64,000 nucleotides of DNA from Trebonia sp963843745. GTDB taxonomy: Bacteria; Actinomycetota; Actinomycetes; Streptosporangiales; Streptosporangiaceae. The DNA lies in contig CAWJLP010000021.1 of NCBI GenBank assembly GCA_963843745.1, positions 620,001 to 684,000 on the forward strand, written 5' to 3'. A model generated the notes under the pieces. It was not told where the DNA came from. It saw only the letters and a list, made by a program, of their open reading frames with translations, and made no database searches. This document shows positions 52,224-60,461 of the stretch, in pieces; the stretch's first letter is position 1; the number at the start of each line of letters is the position of its first letter. Both the position numbers and the translations under genes were made by a program.

Positions 52224-52978
52224 TCGGTCTTGCCCGTTCCCGCCCACCGGCCGCTGCGCGGGTCGGCGCCCGTCTCCACCCGCAGCGTGCAGGTGCGGCA
52301 GCCGATCGACGGGTACCCGTCGTACACCAGCGGGTTCACCAGCACGCCGTTCGTGGCGATGTAGTCGTCGACCTGCTTGCCCGTCCAGGACACGATCGGG
52401 TTGACCTTGACCATCTCGCGCTTCTCGTCCCAGGCGACAACAGGCGTCGAGCGGCGCGAGGTGGTTTCCTCGCGGCGCACCCCGGTGATCCACGCGTCGT
52501 AGCCGGACAGCGCCCGCTCGAGCGGCTCGACCTTGCGCAGGTAGCAGCACAGATCGGGGTTACGCCCGTACAGCCGCGGGCCGAGCTCGGCGTCCTGCTC
52601 CTCGACGGTGCGGGACGGGGTGACGTTGACCAGGTTCACCGGGTACACGGCGGACACCGCGTCGCGGGTGCCGATCGTCTCGGGGAAGTGGTAGCCGGTG
52701 TCGAGGAACACCACGTCGATACCCGGGCGGATCGCCGAAGCCAGGTGGATGATGACCGCGTCGGTCATCGACGAGGTGACGCAGATCCGGTCGCCGAACG
52801 TGTCCGTCGCCCACCGGATGATGTCCTCGGCGGAGGCGTCCTCGAGCTCCTCAGCTGCCTGTTCGGCGAGACTGCGCATGTGCCGCGGGTCCTCCACACC
52901 TCGTTCGTCGTCAAGGTCCGAGCTCGCCGGACCGAAAGGATAGTCCAGACCGCCAAGAGTAAGCCCTACGGTGGTCAC
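52205..52978 (-). CDS. cysH: Phosphoadenylyl/adenylyl-sulfate reductase CysH
   Basis: GTG 52978 is preferred: AGGAG lies just upstream and the GTG overlaps the preceding stop (GTGA). The 257-residue protein has VTSSMTDAVIIHLASAI (PP-loop region), DTGYHFPETI, the motif DLCCYLRKVEPL and IGCRTCT, and ends in ECGIHV with the catalytic Cys. The CC...CXXC pattern implies a [4Fe-4S] cluster, so it most likely reduces adenylyl sulfate (APS) to sulfite. Confidence 0.94.
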   Translation of the reverse strand: MTTVGLTLGGLDYPFGPASSDLDDERGVEDPRHMRSLAEQAAEELEDASAEDIIRWATDTFGDRICVTSSMTDAVIIHLASAIRPGIDVVFLDTGYHFPETIGTRDAVSAVYPVNLVNVTPSRTVEEQDAELGPRLYGRNPDLCCYLRKVEPLERALSGYDAWITGVRREETTSRRSTPVVAWDEKREMVKVNPIVSWTGKQVDDYIATNGVLVNPLVYDGYPSIGCRTCTLRVETGADPRSGRWAGTGKTECGIHV

Positions 52979-53130
52979 AGTGCGGCTCCTATCCCGGCAA
53001 AGCGTAGCTGGAAGCTCCTTGTGCAGCTGCGGCAGTGCCATTCGCCGTCCGCCGCGCCCTGGGGTTCGAGGTCCTCTTCTCCGCAGTACGGGCAGTAGAA
53101 CGGCACTGCCCGCCCGGATGGGCTGCTCAT
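52975..53130 (-). CDS. Small zinc-ribbon protein of the sulfite-reductase operon
   Basis: A 51-residue protein from ATG 53130 with FYCPYCGEEDLEP...WHCRSCTRSFQLRF: two CxxC knuckles that make a zinc ribbon. Its start overlaps the sulfite-reductase stop (ATGA) and its stop overlaps the cysH start (GTGA), so translation is fully coupled. Equivalent tiny genes lie between sir and cysH in other actinomycetes. A role in handling iron, sulfur or electron transfer is possible but unproven. Confidence 0.85.
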   Translation of the reverse strand: MSSPSGRAVPFYCPYCGEEDLEPQGAADGEWHCRSCTRSFQLRFAGIGAAL

Positions 53131-54848
53131 GACAGCTCCTCGTCGGTCGCGCGCATCGTCCACTGCGAGAATGTCTCGCCTTCCTGGTGCCCGGCTGTGA
53201 AGCGGCGCAGCACGCGCTCCACGTAGTCGGGAAGTTCGTCGGCGGTCGTCTTCAGGCCCCGGACCTTCCGGCCGAATCCTGAGCCGGCCGCGTCGCCGCC
53301 GAGCAGGGTCCCGCCGAGGTGGACCTGGAATCCCTCGACCTGCTGGCCCGAGTCGTCGGTGACCAGCGAGCCCTTGAGGCCGATGTCCGCGGTCTGGATG
53401 CGGGCGCAGGAGTTCGGGCAGCCGTTGACGTTAATGGTCACCGGGGTGTCGAAGCCGGGCAGCCGCCGCTCGAGCTCGTCGATCAGGCTGCTGGCGCGGG
53501 CCTTGGTCTCCACGATCGCCAGCTTGCAGAACTCGATCCCGGTGCACGCCATCGTGTACCGGCGGAACATGCTCGGCTTCGCCGGCAGCCCCGCCGCCTC
53601 GAGCTCCGCCACGAGCGCGGGGACGCGGTCCGGCGGCACGTCCAGGATCACCATCTTCTGCTCGGTGGTGGTCCGCACCCGGCCGCTGCCGTACTTGTCG
53701 GCCAGGTTGGCGATGGCGTGCAGCGCGTCGCCGTTGAGCCTGCCGACCTTCGGCGCGAAGCCGACGTAGGCCAGCCCGTCCTTCTGCGGGTGCGCGCCGA
53801 TGTGATCCCGCATGCCGGCGTCGACGTTGACCGGGGCCGGCCCGTCGGGCAGCGCGTAGCCGAGGTACTCCTTCTCCAGCACCTCGCGGAACCGCTCCGC
53901 GCCCCAGTCCGCGACGAGGAACTTGATCCTGGCGCGGTGCCGCAGCCGCCGGTAGCCGTAGTCGCGGAACAGCGACACCACCGCGGCCCACACCTCGGGC
54001 ACCTGCCCCTGCTTGACGAATGTCCCCAGCCGCTGGGCGATCATCGGGTTGGTGGACAGCCCGCCGCCGACCCACAGGTCGTAGCCGGTCTCGCCGGTCG
54101 CCGGGTGCCGCACGGCCGCGAACGCGACGTCGTTGATCTCATGGTGCGAGCACTGCGCGGCGCAGCCGCTGATCGAGGTCTTGAACTTGCGCGGCAGGTT
54201 GGAGAACGCCTTGTCGCCGATGAACGAGTCGTGGATCGTCGTGATCTCCGGCGTCGCGTCGATCAGCTCGTCGGCGTCCAGGCCCGCGAGCGGGCAGCCG
54301 AGCATGACCCGCGGCGTGTCGCCGCAGGCCTCGGTGGTGTCAAGGCCGACCGCTTCGAGCGCCTCCCAGATCGCCGGGACGCTCTCGATCTCGATCCAGT
54401 GCAGCTGGATGTTCTGCCGGTCGGTGACGTCCGCGGTGCCCCGGGCGTACTTGTTCGAGATGTCCGCGATCGTGCGCAGCTGCGCGCCGGACAGCTGGCC
54501 GCCGTCGATCCTGACCCGCAGCATGAAGTACCGGTCGTCGAGTTCCTCCGGCTCGAGGATGGCGGTCTTGCCGCCGTCGATGCCCGGGCGCCGCTGCGTG
54601 TACAGCCCGTACCAGCGGAAGCGCCCGCGCAGGTCAGCCGGGTCGATCGAGTCGAAGCCGCGCTTGGAGTAGACGTCGATGATCCGCTGGCGGACGTTCA
54701 GCCCGTCATCGAATTTCTTGTTCTCCTCGTTCTTGTTGAGCGGCTCGCGGTAGCCGAGCGCCCATTGCCCCTCACCGCGCTTGCGGCGGGGGGCGGCTTT
54801 TGGCCTAGTGGCGTCCTTGGTCGCAGTTGCTCCGGAAACAGGAGGCAT
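53127..54848 (-). CDS. Ferredoxin-dependent assimilatory sulfite reductase
   Basis: The 573-residue protein has the two-fold nitrite/sulfite reductase repeat. Key sites are RQNIQLHWIEIESVP, ACGDTPRVMLGCPLAG and ISGCAAQCSHHEINDVAF, plus the siroheme/[4Fe-4S] ligands in MACTGIEFCKLAIVETKARA and VNGCPNSCARIQTADIGLKG. It reduces sulfite to sulfide with ferredoxin. NirA-type nitrite reductases are related, but the neighbours CysH and CbiX and the upstream leader peptide support sulfite. It is the first long gene of the operon. Confidence 0.95.
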   Translation of the reverse strand: MPPVSGATATKDATRPKAAPRRKRGEGQWALGYREPLNKNEENKKFDDGLNVRQRIIDVYSKRGFDSIDPADLRGRFRWYGLYTQRRPGIDGGKTAILEPEELDDRYFMLRVRIDGGQLSGAQLRTIADISNKYARGTADVTDRQNIQLHWIEIESVPAIWEALEAVGLDTTEACGDTPRVMLGCPLAGLDADELIDATPEITTIHDSFIGDKAFSNLPRKFKTSISGCAAQCSHHEINDVAFAAVRHPATGETGYDLWVGGGLSTNPMIAQRLGTFVKQGQVPEVWAAVVSLFRDYGYRRLRHRARIKFLVADWGAERFREVLEKEYLGYALPDGPAPVNVDAGMRDHIGAHPQKDGLAYVGFAPKVGRLNGDALHAIANLADKYGSGRVRTTTEQKMVILDVPPDRVPALVAELEAAGLPAKPSMFRRYTMACTGIEFCKLAIVETKARASSLIDELERRLPGFDTPVTINVNGCPNSCARIQTADIGLKGSLVTDDSGQQVEGFQVHLGGTLLGGDAAGSGFGRKVRGLKTTADELPDYVERVLRRFTAGHQEGETFSQWTMRATDEELS

Positions 54849-55248
54849 GCGGCGGTTTCCTCACTAACGGTCGTAGTCCTGGCGCGAGCACGCACCGCCT
54901 GGCCGTTGGCGGGCTTCAGAAAAGCAAAAAAGCCGCCCCAGCTACGTGGCGCGCGCCCTTTGGTACTCAGCGGGTTTGTAACGTTGAGTTAAACGTCGGG
55001 CGGCGATCAGCGTGCGGGACGACACATGGCGCTACGGACACGCAGCAGGTCGACGTGCCTGCGCACGACGAGCATGGGGTCCGTAACAATCACCTTTGCA
55101 GGATCACACACTTTTGCGTTGTCTGTCCAGCGAAGGTGGGTCACGTTGGGGGCCAACATTTCCGCACCGCCCGGCTATTCCCGCCGCTCGCGTTAAAGTT
55201 GTAACGGTACGGTCTCGATACATCCCCGGTCGGCCGCTAACGAATGCC
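54849..55248. promoter_or_regulatory. 5' leader and promoter region of the sulfur operon
   Basis: The 400-bp gap contains the leader peptide gene 55007-55075 on the minus strand, 158 bp before the sulfite-reductase start. The stretch between them has hairpin potential with the T-rich CTTTTTTGCTTTTC near 54917-54930 (minus strand), where attenuation could occur. Upstream of the leader the region is AT-richer and probably holds the promoter. The 55149-55248 part shows nothing else I can define. Confidence 0.65.
55007..55075 (-). CDS. Putative cysteine-containing leader peptide of the sulfur operon
   Basis: A 22-residue frame from ATG 55075 with the core RRHVDLLRVRSAMCRPAR. This matches the HVDL-x-RV-x-SAxC leader peptides that precede sulfite reductase and other sulfur genes in many actinomycetes. 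The single Cys codon near the end fits ribosome stalling when cysteine is scarce. It therefore probably controls sir-cysH expression by attenuation or translational coupling. The gene is too short for usual gene calling. Confidence 0.8.
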   Translation of the reverse strand: MLVVRRHVDLLRVRSAMCRPAR

Positions 55249-55395
55249 TCAGCCTTGCCGCACCCAGCTTAGCGGCGGCTCGACCGCGTCCTGCCCCGCG
55301 TCCTGCGCCGGCAGGTGCTGGCAATCGCACCAGGTGCCGCCCGGGCAGTCCTGGTGGTGCCGCTGGCGGCACGGAACGCAGATCATGGTCTTCAT
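55249..55395 (-). CDS. Small cysteine-rich protein
   Basis: A 48-residue frame from ATG 55395: MKTMICVPCRQRHHQDCPGG followed by TWCDCQHLPAQ and an acidic tail. Cysteines in the pattern CxxC-x7-C-x5-CxC with several histidines suggest a small zinc-binding protein. Similar short proteins with ICVPCR and WCDCQH occur in actinomycetes, with no known function. It is divergent from the phosphoribosyltransferase gene (46 bp). Confidence 0.7.
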   Translation of the reverse strand: MKTMICVPCRQRHHQDCPGGTWCDCQHLPAQDAGQDAVEPPLSWVRQG

Positions 55396-55441
55396 TGTGC
55401 CCGTCTTTACCGGGCGCGCGGTGGGTATAACACAGCGCGAT

Positions 55442-56125
55442 ATGGCCAGCGCGTTCGCCGGACGCCGCGCGGTCTGGCCCGTGCGCTTTACGGACCGCGC
55501 GGCTGCCGGGCTGCTCCTCGGCGAGTGCCTCCGGCTGGTGATTGGTCATTCTTATCCCGAACGTACGGTGGTGACCGCGCTGCCGAGAGGCGGAGTCGCG
55601 GTCGGGGCCGGCGTGGCACGGTGCCTGGGCGTCCCGCTCGAGGTGCTCGTGACGAGGAAGATCGGCCATCCCGACGAGCCCGAGGTCGGGCTTGGCGCCA
55701 TCGCGGAAGGCGGCGAGCCGGTCTTCGACCCCTGCATGCTGGATCAGGTCCGGCTCCGGCCTGACGACCTGGCCGGCGTCGTCGCCAGCGAGCGAGCCGA
55801 GCTCGCCCGCCGCGTCGCCGTCTACCGTGACGGCCTGCCGCCGCCTGACTTCGCCGGACGCCACGTGATCGTGGTCGACGACGGGCTGGCGACCGGGGTC
55901 ACAGCGCGGGCGGCGCTGCGCGCGGTGCGCGCCGGGAGGCCCGCCCGGCTGACGCTGGCGGTGCCGGTCGCGTCGGCGTCGGCTGTGGAGGCGATGAAAG
56001 CAGAAACCGGCGGGGTGGTGACCCTAGTCACACCCCGCCGGTTCCGTAGCGTGGGAGAGTGGTACGCCGAGTTCGGCCAGCTGACCGACTCCGACGTGCT
56101 GACGCTGCTCGCGGCGCTGCGATAG
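55442..56125 (+). CDS. Phosphoribosyltransferase-domain protein
   Basis: The frame is open from 55244, but ATG 55442 leaves room for the divergent small gene and gives 227 residues. It has VTALPRGGVAVGAGVARCLGVPLEVLVTRKIGHP and the PRPP-binding loop VIVVDDGLATGVTARAALRAV, as in erythromycin-esterase-associated and stand-alone PRTase-like proteins. Substrate unknown. HSYPERTVV at 55548-55574 carries TTATCCCGAACGTACG, the recurrent motif. Confidence 0.83.
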   Translation: MASAFAGRRAVWPVRFTDRAAAGLLLGECLRLVIGHSYPERTVVTALPRGGVAVGAGVARCLGVPLEVLVTRKIGHPDEPEVGLGAIAEGGEPVFDPCMLDQVRLRPDDLAGVVASERAELARRVAVYRDGLPPPDFAGRHVIVVDDGLATGVTARAALRAVRAGRPARLTLAVPVASASAVEAMKAETGGVVTLVTPRRFRSVGEWYAEFGQLTDSDVLTLLAALR

Positions 56126-56138
56126 CGATCCCGCTGTA

Positions 56139-56438
56139 TCAGGCGGCGTTCGCGCGGCGCATCCGGCGACGGCGCTCCGCGGAGCGCTCGTCCTCGTTCA
56201 GGCCGCCCCAGGTGCCGTACTTCTCAGGACGCGCAACGGCGTAGTTGAGACACTCGATCCGGACCGGGCAGCTCGCGCAAATGGCCTTAGCCTTGCGCTC
56301 CCTGATCTCCCGCTCTGGCTGCCGCTCGCCGTCTGGGCCGAAGAAGAGCATCAGATCCTCGCCACGACACGCAGCAGCGTCCTGCCAACCCCAGTTAGGA
56401 CGGGGAAGCGTCGCCGTCTGCCTACGCACCTGAGACAT
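56139..56438 (-). CDS. WhiB-family iron-sulfur transcription factor
   Basis: A 99-residue protein with four conserved cysteines (C24, C54, C57, C63) that bind a [4Fe-4S] cluster, the turn GTWGGLNEDER and a basic C-terminal tail RRRRMRRANAA. The preceding EKYGTWGG and the cluster spacing fit the WhiB1/WblE group, which is widespread and often essential. It binds sigma factor region 4 and controls genes in response to redox or NO. It converges with the phosphoribosyltransferase gene at a 13-bp gap. Confidence 0.95.
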   Translation of the reverse strand: MSQVRRQTATLPRPNWGWQDAAACRGEDLMLFFGPDGERQPEREIRERKAKAICASCPVRIECLNYAVARPEKYGTWGGLNEDERSAERRRRMRRANAA

Positions 56439-56971
56439 GGATCAGTCACCTCAACAAAGTTGCTTTATTCTTGCGTTACCCTTGGTATTGGCTCGTTAGC
56501 ACGCGAGCCTCCACCTCTGCTCGGTAACTGCCGTTGCAAGATTTAACGCCGCATGGCGTCGTACTGTTCCCGCACGTTTTCGCGTGCGCGATGACGACGT
56601 CAGCGGGCGGTTGCTCGCAGGCAGGCAGCCGGGCCATAGGCTCATGCATGACAAACGCCTGCCCCACCAGACGTGTTCCCGAAGAGCCGGTGTTCCCCGA
56701 AAGACGGTGTTCCCCGCAAAACGGTGCTCGCCAAGAGGCGGGGGCAGGAAAGCCTGCGGACTATGATGCCACCTAGCCCCCCGGCCGCGCACGGCAGGGT
56801 GGGATTTTCGGTCCGGCGAGTCGCGAATTTTTGCCCGCCCGCGCCGGCCAGGCCGGCGACGACACGCCGACGGACGCTGCGGGCATGACCAAGAGACGCG
56901 ACTGGGTCACGCACGGGGCTCCTGGGCAATACTCTGAATGAACTGGACAAACGTTCAGGAGGGGGGCCACG
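56439..56971. other. 533-bp gap between the WhiB gene and the repeat-protein gene
   Basis: Divergent promoter region. Near the WhiB start it is AT-rich (56454-56472). At 56673-56732 there are three 16-17 bp tandem repeats. AGGAGGGGGG at 56957-56966 is a strong ribosome-binding site for the repeat-protein gene at 56972. Short frames exist, but none has convincing features. Confidence 0.6.
56673..56732. repeat. 17-bp tandem repeats, about three and a half copies
   Basis: Units GTGTTCCCGAAGAGC (56673), CGGTGTTCCCCGAAAGA (56688) and CGGTGTTCCCCGCAAAA (56705), with a partial fourth CGGTGCTCGCC from 56722. Confidence 0.8.
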
Positions 56972-59047
56972 ATGGGCAGCATGTCAGCGTCGGACGCAGC
57001 ACCGCTGCCCCGGCTCGGCGAAGTCTTCTTTGACGTGCGCGGCAGTACCCGCAGCATGCGTCTCAGCTGGTACGCCGATACCGGGATCGCAGTGTTCAGC
57101 ATCTGGCAGGGGGGTACCTGCACTGGCACGTTCCGGTTGCCCATTGATGACCTGCCGCGATTGATGGATTCCCTGCACAGGGGGTCGCCTGACGACCCCG
57201 GCCTGGGCGGCCCGGTCGCGCTGGCGGCCCAGCGGCCGCGGCTCGCGATCGGCCCGTCGCCAGAGCCCTTCACGGGCGCGATGACCGCCGTCCCCGACGA
57301 CCCCGCGGTCGGCTACCCGGCGCCCGGCTACGGCGCAGGCCCGGCTAACGGGTACGGGCAGGCCGAGCCGACGTACCTCAGCGACTACCGCAACCAGCAG
57401 TACGGGAACGCGGCCGGGTACGGGGAGTCCCAGCAGTACGGCGACGCCCGCGGGTACGGCAACCCGCAGGGATATGGCGACCCGCAGCAGTACGGCGACG
57501 CCCAGCAGTACGGCGACGCCCAGCAGTACGGCGACCCGCAAGGATACGGCGACGCGCAAGGATACGGCGACGCGCAGGGATACGGCGACGCGCAGGGCTA
57601 CGGCGCGCAGGCCGGCGCGGCGGCCCCGTACCCGGACTACAGCGGTCCGGCGTACGCCGCCGCCCACCCGCAGGACGGTCAGGGCTATAGCGGCCAGAAC
57701 TACAACGACCAGAACTACAACAGCCAGAACTACAGCGCGGAAAGCTACGACACGCAGGGCTACGACGCGCGCGGCTACAACGCCCAGGGCTACAACGCCC
57801 AGGGCTACGAGGCACAGCAGGGTTACGAGGCACAGCAGGGTTACGAGGCACAGCAGGGTTACGAAGCACAGCAGGGCTACGGGGCACAGCAGGGCTACGG
57901 AGCACAGGGTTACAACGGCCAGGGCTATGCCGCGCAGGACTACAGCGTGCCCGACCCGGACAGCCACGATCTCGCCCAGTACGTGCAGGCGGATCCCACC
58001 GCTTCTTACATGAACGGGACGAGCGCCGTTCCGGCGTACCCCGCTCCGGTCGCCCAGGACGCCCCCGGTGCCTCCGGCGCCCCGGCCGCGCCGCGGCCCG
58101 CCCAGGACCCGTCGCCCTACGAGGAAGCGCCGCGTTACCCCGACCCGTCCGGCTACGCCGACCCGGGATACGCGCAGCCCGGCGGTTTCAGCGGCACCGG
58201 CGCCTACCAGGCGAACGGTTACGCCGACCCCGCCAGCGGTTCATACCCGTCATCCGACTACGCCGATGGCAGTTTCGGCGCCACCGCGGCCTACGACACC
58301 AACGGCTATAACGGCACGCCCCAGCCGGGCGCGTATGAGGCGAACGGCTACGGCGATGCCCAGCACTCGGGCGGCTACGAGGCCAGCGGTTACCCAGCCA
58401 CGCACCAGTCCGGCGCTTACGAGGCCAGCGGCTACGGCGACGCGCAGCACCCGGGCGCCTACGAGCCGAGCGGCTACAGCGACGCGCAGCAGTCCGGCGC
58501 CTACCCGGCCAGCGGCTACGGCGACGCACGCCAGGCCAGCGCCTACGAGGCCAACGGCTACGCCGGCCCGCACCAGGCCGGCGCCTACGAGGCGAACGGC
58601 TACGGCGATGCACGGCAGTCGGGCGCCTACGAGGCCAACGGCTACAACGGCTACCAGGGGAACGGCTCCGCCACGGCCGCCGGCCCGACCTTTACCCCCG
58701 CGTTTACCCCGAACGGTGGCGGATACGGGCCCGGCGACGAGTACCAGCAGGCCGGGTACGCCCCGCAGGGATACCCGGCGGAGCAGTCCTACGGTGGCCA
58801 GGGGTACGCCGACGACGGCTACGCGCCCGGATACCCGGAGACCGGATACCAGGAGACCGGATACCCGGAGACCGGATACCCGGAGAACCGCCAGCAGGCC
58901 GCCTACCCGGGTGCTCCGGGCACCCAGGCCACGCCGAGCTTCACGCCGGCGGCCGACCCGGCGCAGCGCGGCTACTGGGACGGCGAGTCTCGCGATCAGC
59001 AAACTGGCCGGGACTCCCGGGAACAGAGGTACAGCAGGAGGCGTTAG
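56972..59047 (+). CDS. Large Tyr/Gly/Gln-rich repeat protein with a small conserved N-terminal domain
   Basis: The 691-residue protein starts at ATG 56972 behind a strong ribosome-binding site. Residues 14-75 (PRLGEVFFDVRGSTRSMRLSWYADTGIAVFSIWQGGTCTGTFRLPIDDLPRLMDSLHRG) look like a folded beta-rich domain known in actinomycete proteins of unknown function. The rest is low-complexity: GYGDAQ-type repeats near residues 150-215, GYEAQQ and GYNAQ repeats near 260-320, units like SGAYEASGYGDAQH near 450-560, and GYPET repeats near 620-640. Tyr, Gly, Gln and Ala dominate; there is no signal or membrane segment. The composition resembles disordered phase-separating regions. Function unknown. A strong terminator follows at 59175. 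Confidence 0.85.
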   Translation: MGSMSASDAAPLPRLGEVFFDVRGSTRSMRLSWYADTGIAVFSIWQGGTCTGTFRLPIDDLPRLMDSLHRGSPDDPGLGGPVALAAQRPRLAIGPSPEPFTGAMTAVPDDPAVGYPAPGYGAGPANGYGQAEPTYLSDYRNQQYGNAAGYGESQQYGDARGYGNPQGYGDPQQYGDAQQYGDAQQYGDPQGYGDAQGYGDAQGYGDAQGYGAQAGAAAPYPDYSGPAYAAAHPQDGQGYSGQNYNDQNYNSQNYSAESYDTQGYDARGYNAQGYNAQGYEAQQGYEAQQGYEAQQGYEAQQGYGAQQGYGAQGYNGQGYAAQDYSVPDPDSHDLAQYVQADPTASYMNGTSAVPAYPAPVAQDAPGASGAPAAPRPAQDPSPYEEAPRYPDPSGYADPGYAQPGGFSGTGAYQANGYADPASGSYPSSDYADGSFGATAAYDTNGYNGTPQPGAYEANGYGDAQHSGGYEASGYPATHQSGAYEASGYGDAQHPGAYEPSGYSDAQQSGAYPASGYGDARQASAYEANGYAGPHQAGAYEANGYGDARQSGAYEANGYNGYQGNGSATAAGPTFTPAFTPNGGGYGPGDEYQQAGYAPQGYPAEQSYGGQGYADDGYAPGYPETGYQETGYPETGYPENRQQAAYPGAPGTQATPSFTPAADPAQRGYWDGESRDQQTGRDSREQRYSRRR

Positions 59048-59174
59048 AGACAGTGGCCGGTGCGGCTAGGGTCCCCCGGGCCGCACCTAATATCGCCTTC
59101 GCGGAATACCGTTCGGCTGGAGCCGCGATGTGCCTCTCGCCGAGGAGGCGACCACCGCACCGGCCCGAGCGTCA

Positions 59175-59200
59175 ACGGCCCCGGCATCCGCCGGGGCCGT
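59175..59200 (+). terminator. Rho-independent terminator after the repeat-protein gene
   Basis: ACGGCCCCGG-catccg-CCGGGGCCGT, a perfect 10-bp stem, followed by TTCGTTTTCT. It lies 128 bp after the gene's stop and is the clearest intrinsic terminator in the window. Confidence 0.85.
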
Positions 59201-59209
59201 TTCGTTTTC

Positions 59210-59404
59210 TCAGCCTCGGCTAGCGAGAGCCTCGAAGGCCACTACCCGCGGCGGAGGTCGCTGGCGCCCTTCGTGGATGGAGGACTTGAGGTCGCCATAG
59301 ACCGCGGGCCAGTCGTTGTCGATCCGGGTCGGTGCGAAGTGATGGGGGAGGATGCCGTACTTGAGCATCCGGCTGTGCTTGACGTTGGTCTTCAGCCAAA
59401 TCAC
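59210..59404 (-). CDS. Small hypothetical protein or gene remnant
   Basis: A 64-residue frame from ATG 59404 with ordinary residue composition (TNVKHSRMLKYGILPHHFAP, IDNDWPAVYGDLKSSIHEG), lower GC than the neighbours and no match I recognise. It follows the FAD-dependent oxidoreductase gene by 34 bases on the same strand. It could be a real small gene or the tail of an old mobile gene. Confidence 0.35.
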   Translation of the reverse strand: MIWLKTNVKHSRMLKYGILPHHFAPTRIDNDWPAVYGDLKSSIHEGRQRPPPRVVAFEALASRG

Positions 59405-59438
59405 GTGCTACAACGTTCCCGGGGCGATGCAGTCCAGG

Positions 59439-60461
59439 TCACGCGTCGCCGACGAGGTTGACGACGGTGGTGAACAGGCGGGGGAGTCGCTGCGCGGCGG
59501 GGACGATCCGGGGTCCGAGCAGCGGCTGGTGCCTGGACCACAGCAGGCCCGCGGTCAGCATCCAGGACCTGCGGCAGGCCCGCCGCCAGGCTCGTTCGTA
59601 GTCGCCTGGCCGCCCCGCCGCCAGGCACTCCGCCAGGACCGCCGCCTGCGCGAGCGCCGCGCCGATACCCTCGCCGGTCAGCGCGTCGAGGTAGCCGGAG
59701 GCGTCACCGACGAGCAGGACATTGCCGGCGGACCGGCGCGGCACGTCCTGCCGCAGCGGGCCGGCGCCGCGCACCTCGCTGCCAGGCCCGGCCCCGGTCA
59801 GCTGCTCGCGCAGCGCCGGGAACGCCGCGAGCCTGGACGCGAAGTCGCCGTGCGCGCCGCCCAGGATCGCGACGCCCACCAGGTCGTCAGCGACCGGCGT
59901 GACGTACGCCTCGGCCCCCGCCGACCAGTGCACCTCGACCAGGTCGGTCCACGGCGCGAGCCGGTAGTGCCGGCGCAGGCCGTACCGCGGATGGCGGGCG
60001 CGCGGCGGGTCCAGCCCGCAGGCCCGGCGGACCGTCGAGTGCAGCCCGTCGGCGGCGACCAGGTACCTCGCCCGCAGGCCTGCCGCCGTGACACCGCCGC
60101 CGTCCTGGGTGACGGACGTCACCCGCAGCGGCAGGACCGGGATTGAAAGCTCGGCGGCCCGTGCCGCGAGCGCGGCGTGCAAGGTCGTGCGGCGGACGCC
60201 GAGACCGTCGCCGCGCCGGAAGCGCGCGTCGACGCGGTGGCTGGCGTCCAGGTACCGGATTCCGCGCAGCGGGTGCCCGGCCGGGACGACGCCGAGCGCC
60301 GCCAGCCGGACCACCGCCGACGGCATCAGGCCTTCGCCGCAGGCCTTGTCGATCGGCACGCCGCGCGGCTCGGCCACGGTGACCGACAGTCCCGCCTGCG
60401 CGCACCGGATGGCGGTCGCCAGCCCGGCGGGCCCGCCGCCCGCGACCAGCACGTCGATCAC
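59439..60461 (-). CDS. FAD-dependent monooxygenase (geranylgeranyl-reductase/SrsC-like)
   Basis: The 340-residue protein from GTG 60461 has the FAD motifs VLVAGGGPAGLATAIRCAQAGLSV, a KACGEGLMP loop, the middle VAADGLHSTVRRACG and VLLVGDASGYLDALTGEGIGAAL. This layout is shared by geranylgeranyl reductase-like flavoproteins and the SrsC hydroxylase that converts methoxy-alkylresorcinols to quinones. Adjacent SrsA/SrsB-like genes favour the hydroxylase role. The GTG start lies in the last unit of a five-copy 14-bp repeat that carries GGAGG and GTGA. Confidence 0.85.
   Translation of the reverse strand: MIDVLVAGGGPAGLATAIRCAQAGLSVTVAEPRGVPIDKACGEGLMPSAVVRLAALGVVPAGHPLRGIRYLDASHRVDARFRRGDGLGVRRTTLHAALAARAAELSIPVLPLRVTSVTQDGGGVTAAGLRARYLVAADGLHSTVRRACGLDPPRARHPRYGLRRHYRLAPWTDLVEVHWSAGAEAYVTPVADDLVGVAILGGAHGDFASRLAAFPALREQLTGAGPGSEVRGAGPLRQDVPRRSAGNVLLVGDASGYLDALTGEGIGAALAQAAVLAECLAAGRPGDYERAWRRACRRSWMLTAGLLWSRHQPLLGPRIVPAAQRLPRLFTTVVNLVGDA

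Larger units (their letters stand above)
59048..59438. other. Convergent gap with a strong terminator and one small uncertain frame
   Basis: It contains the terminator 59175-59200 and a possible small gene 59210-59404 (minus). Unlike the other convergent gaps over 100 bp in this window, it has no dispersed CTGATAACAGC element. Confidence 0.6.

Noticed and set aside
53319..54992. A 557-residue + strand frame opposite sulfite reductase
   Set aside because: Valine/arginine/aspartate-rich shadow with no motif; the minus strand has full catalytic motifs.
56496..56792. Short minus-strand frames in the WhiB upstream gap
   Set aside because: They run through tandem repeats, lack ribosome-binding sites and show no recognisable features.
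59087..59165. Possible tRNA or small structured RNA before the 59175 terminator
   Set aside because: No T-loop consensus or cloverleaf could be formed by eye; only a short GCCTC/GAGGC stem is present.
59060..59461. A + strand 133-residue frame after the repeat-protein gene
   Set aside because: It runs through the intrinsic terminator hairpin and has no protein-like features.
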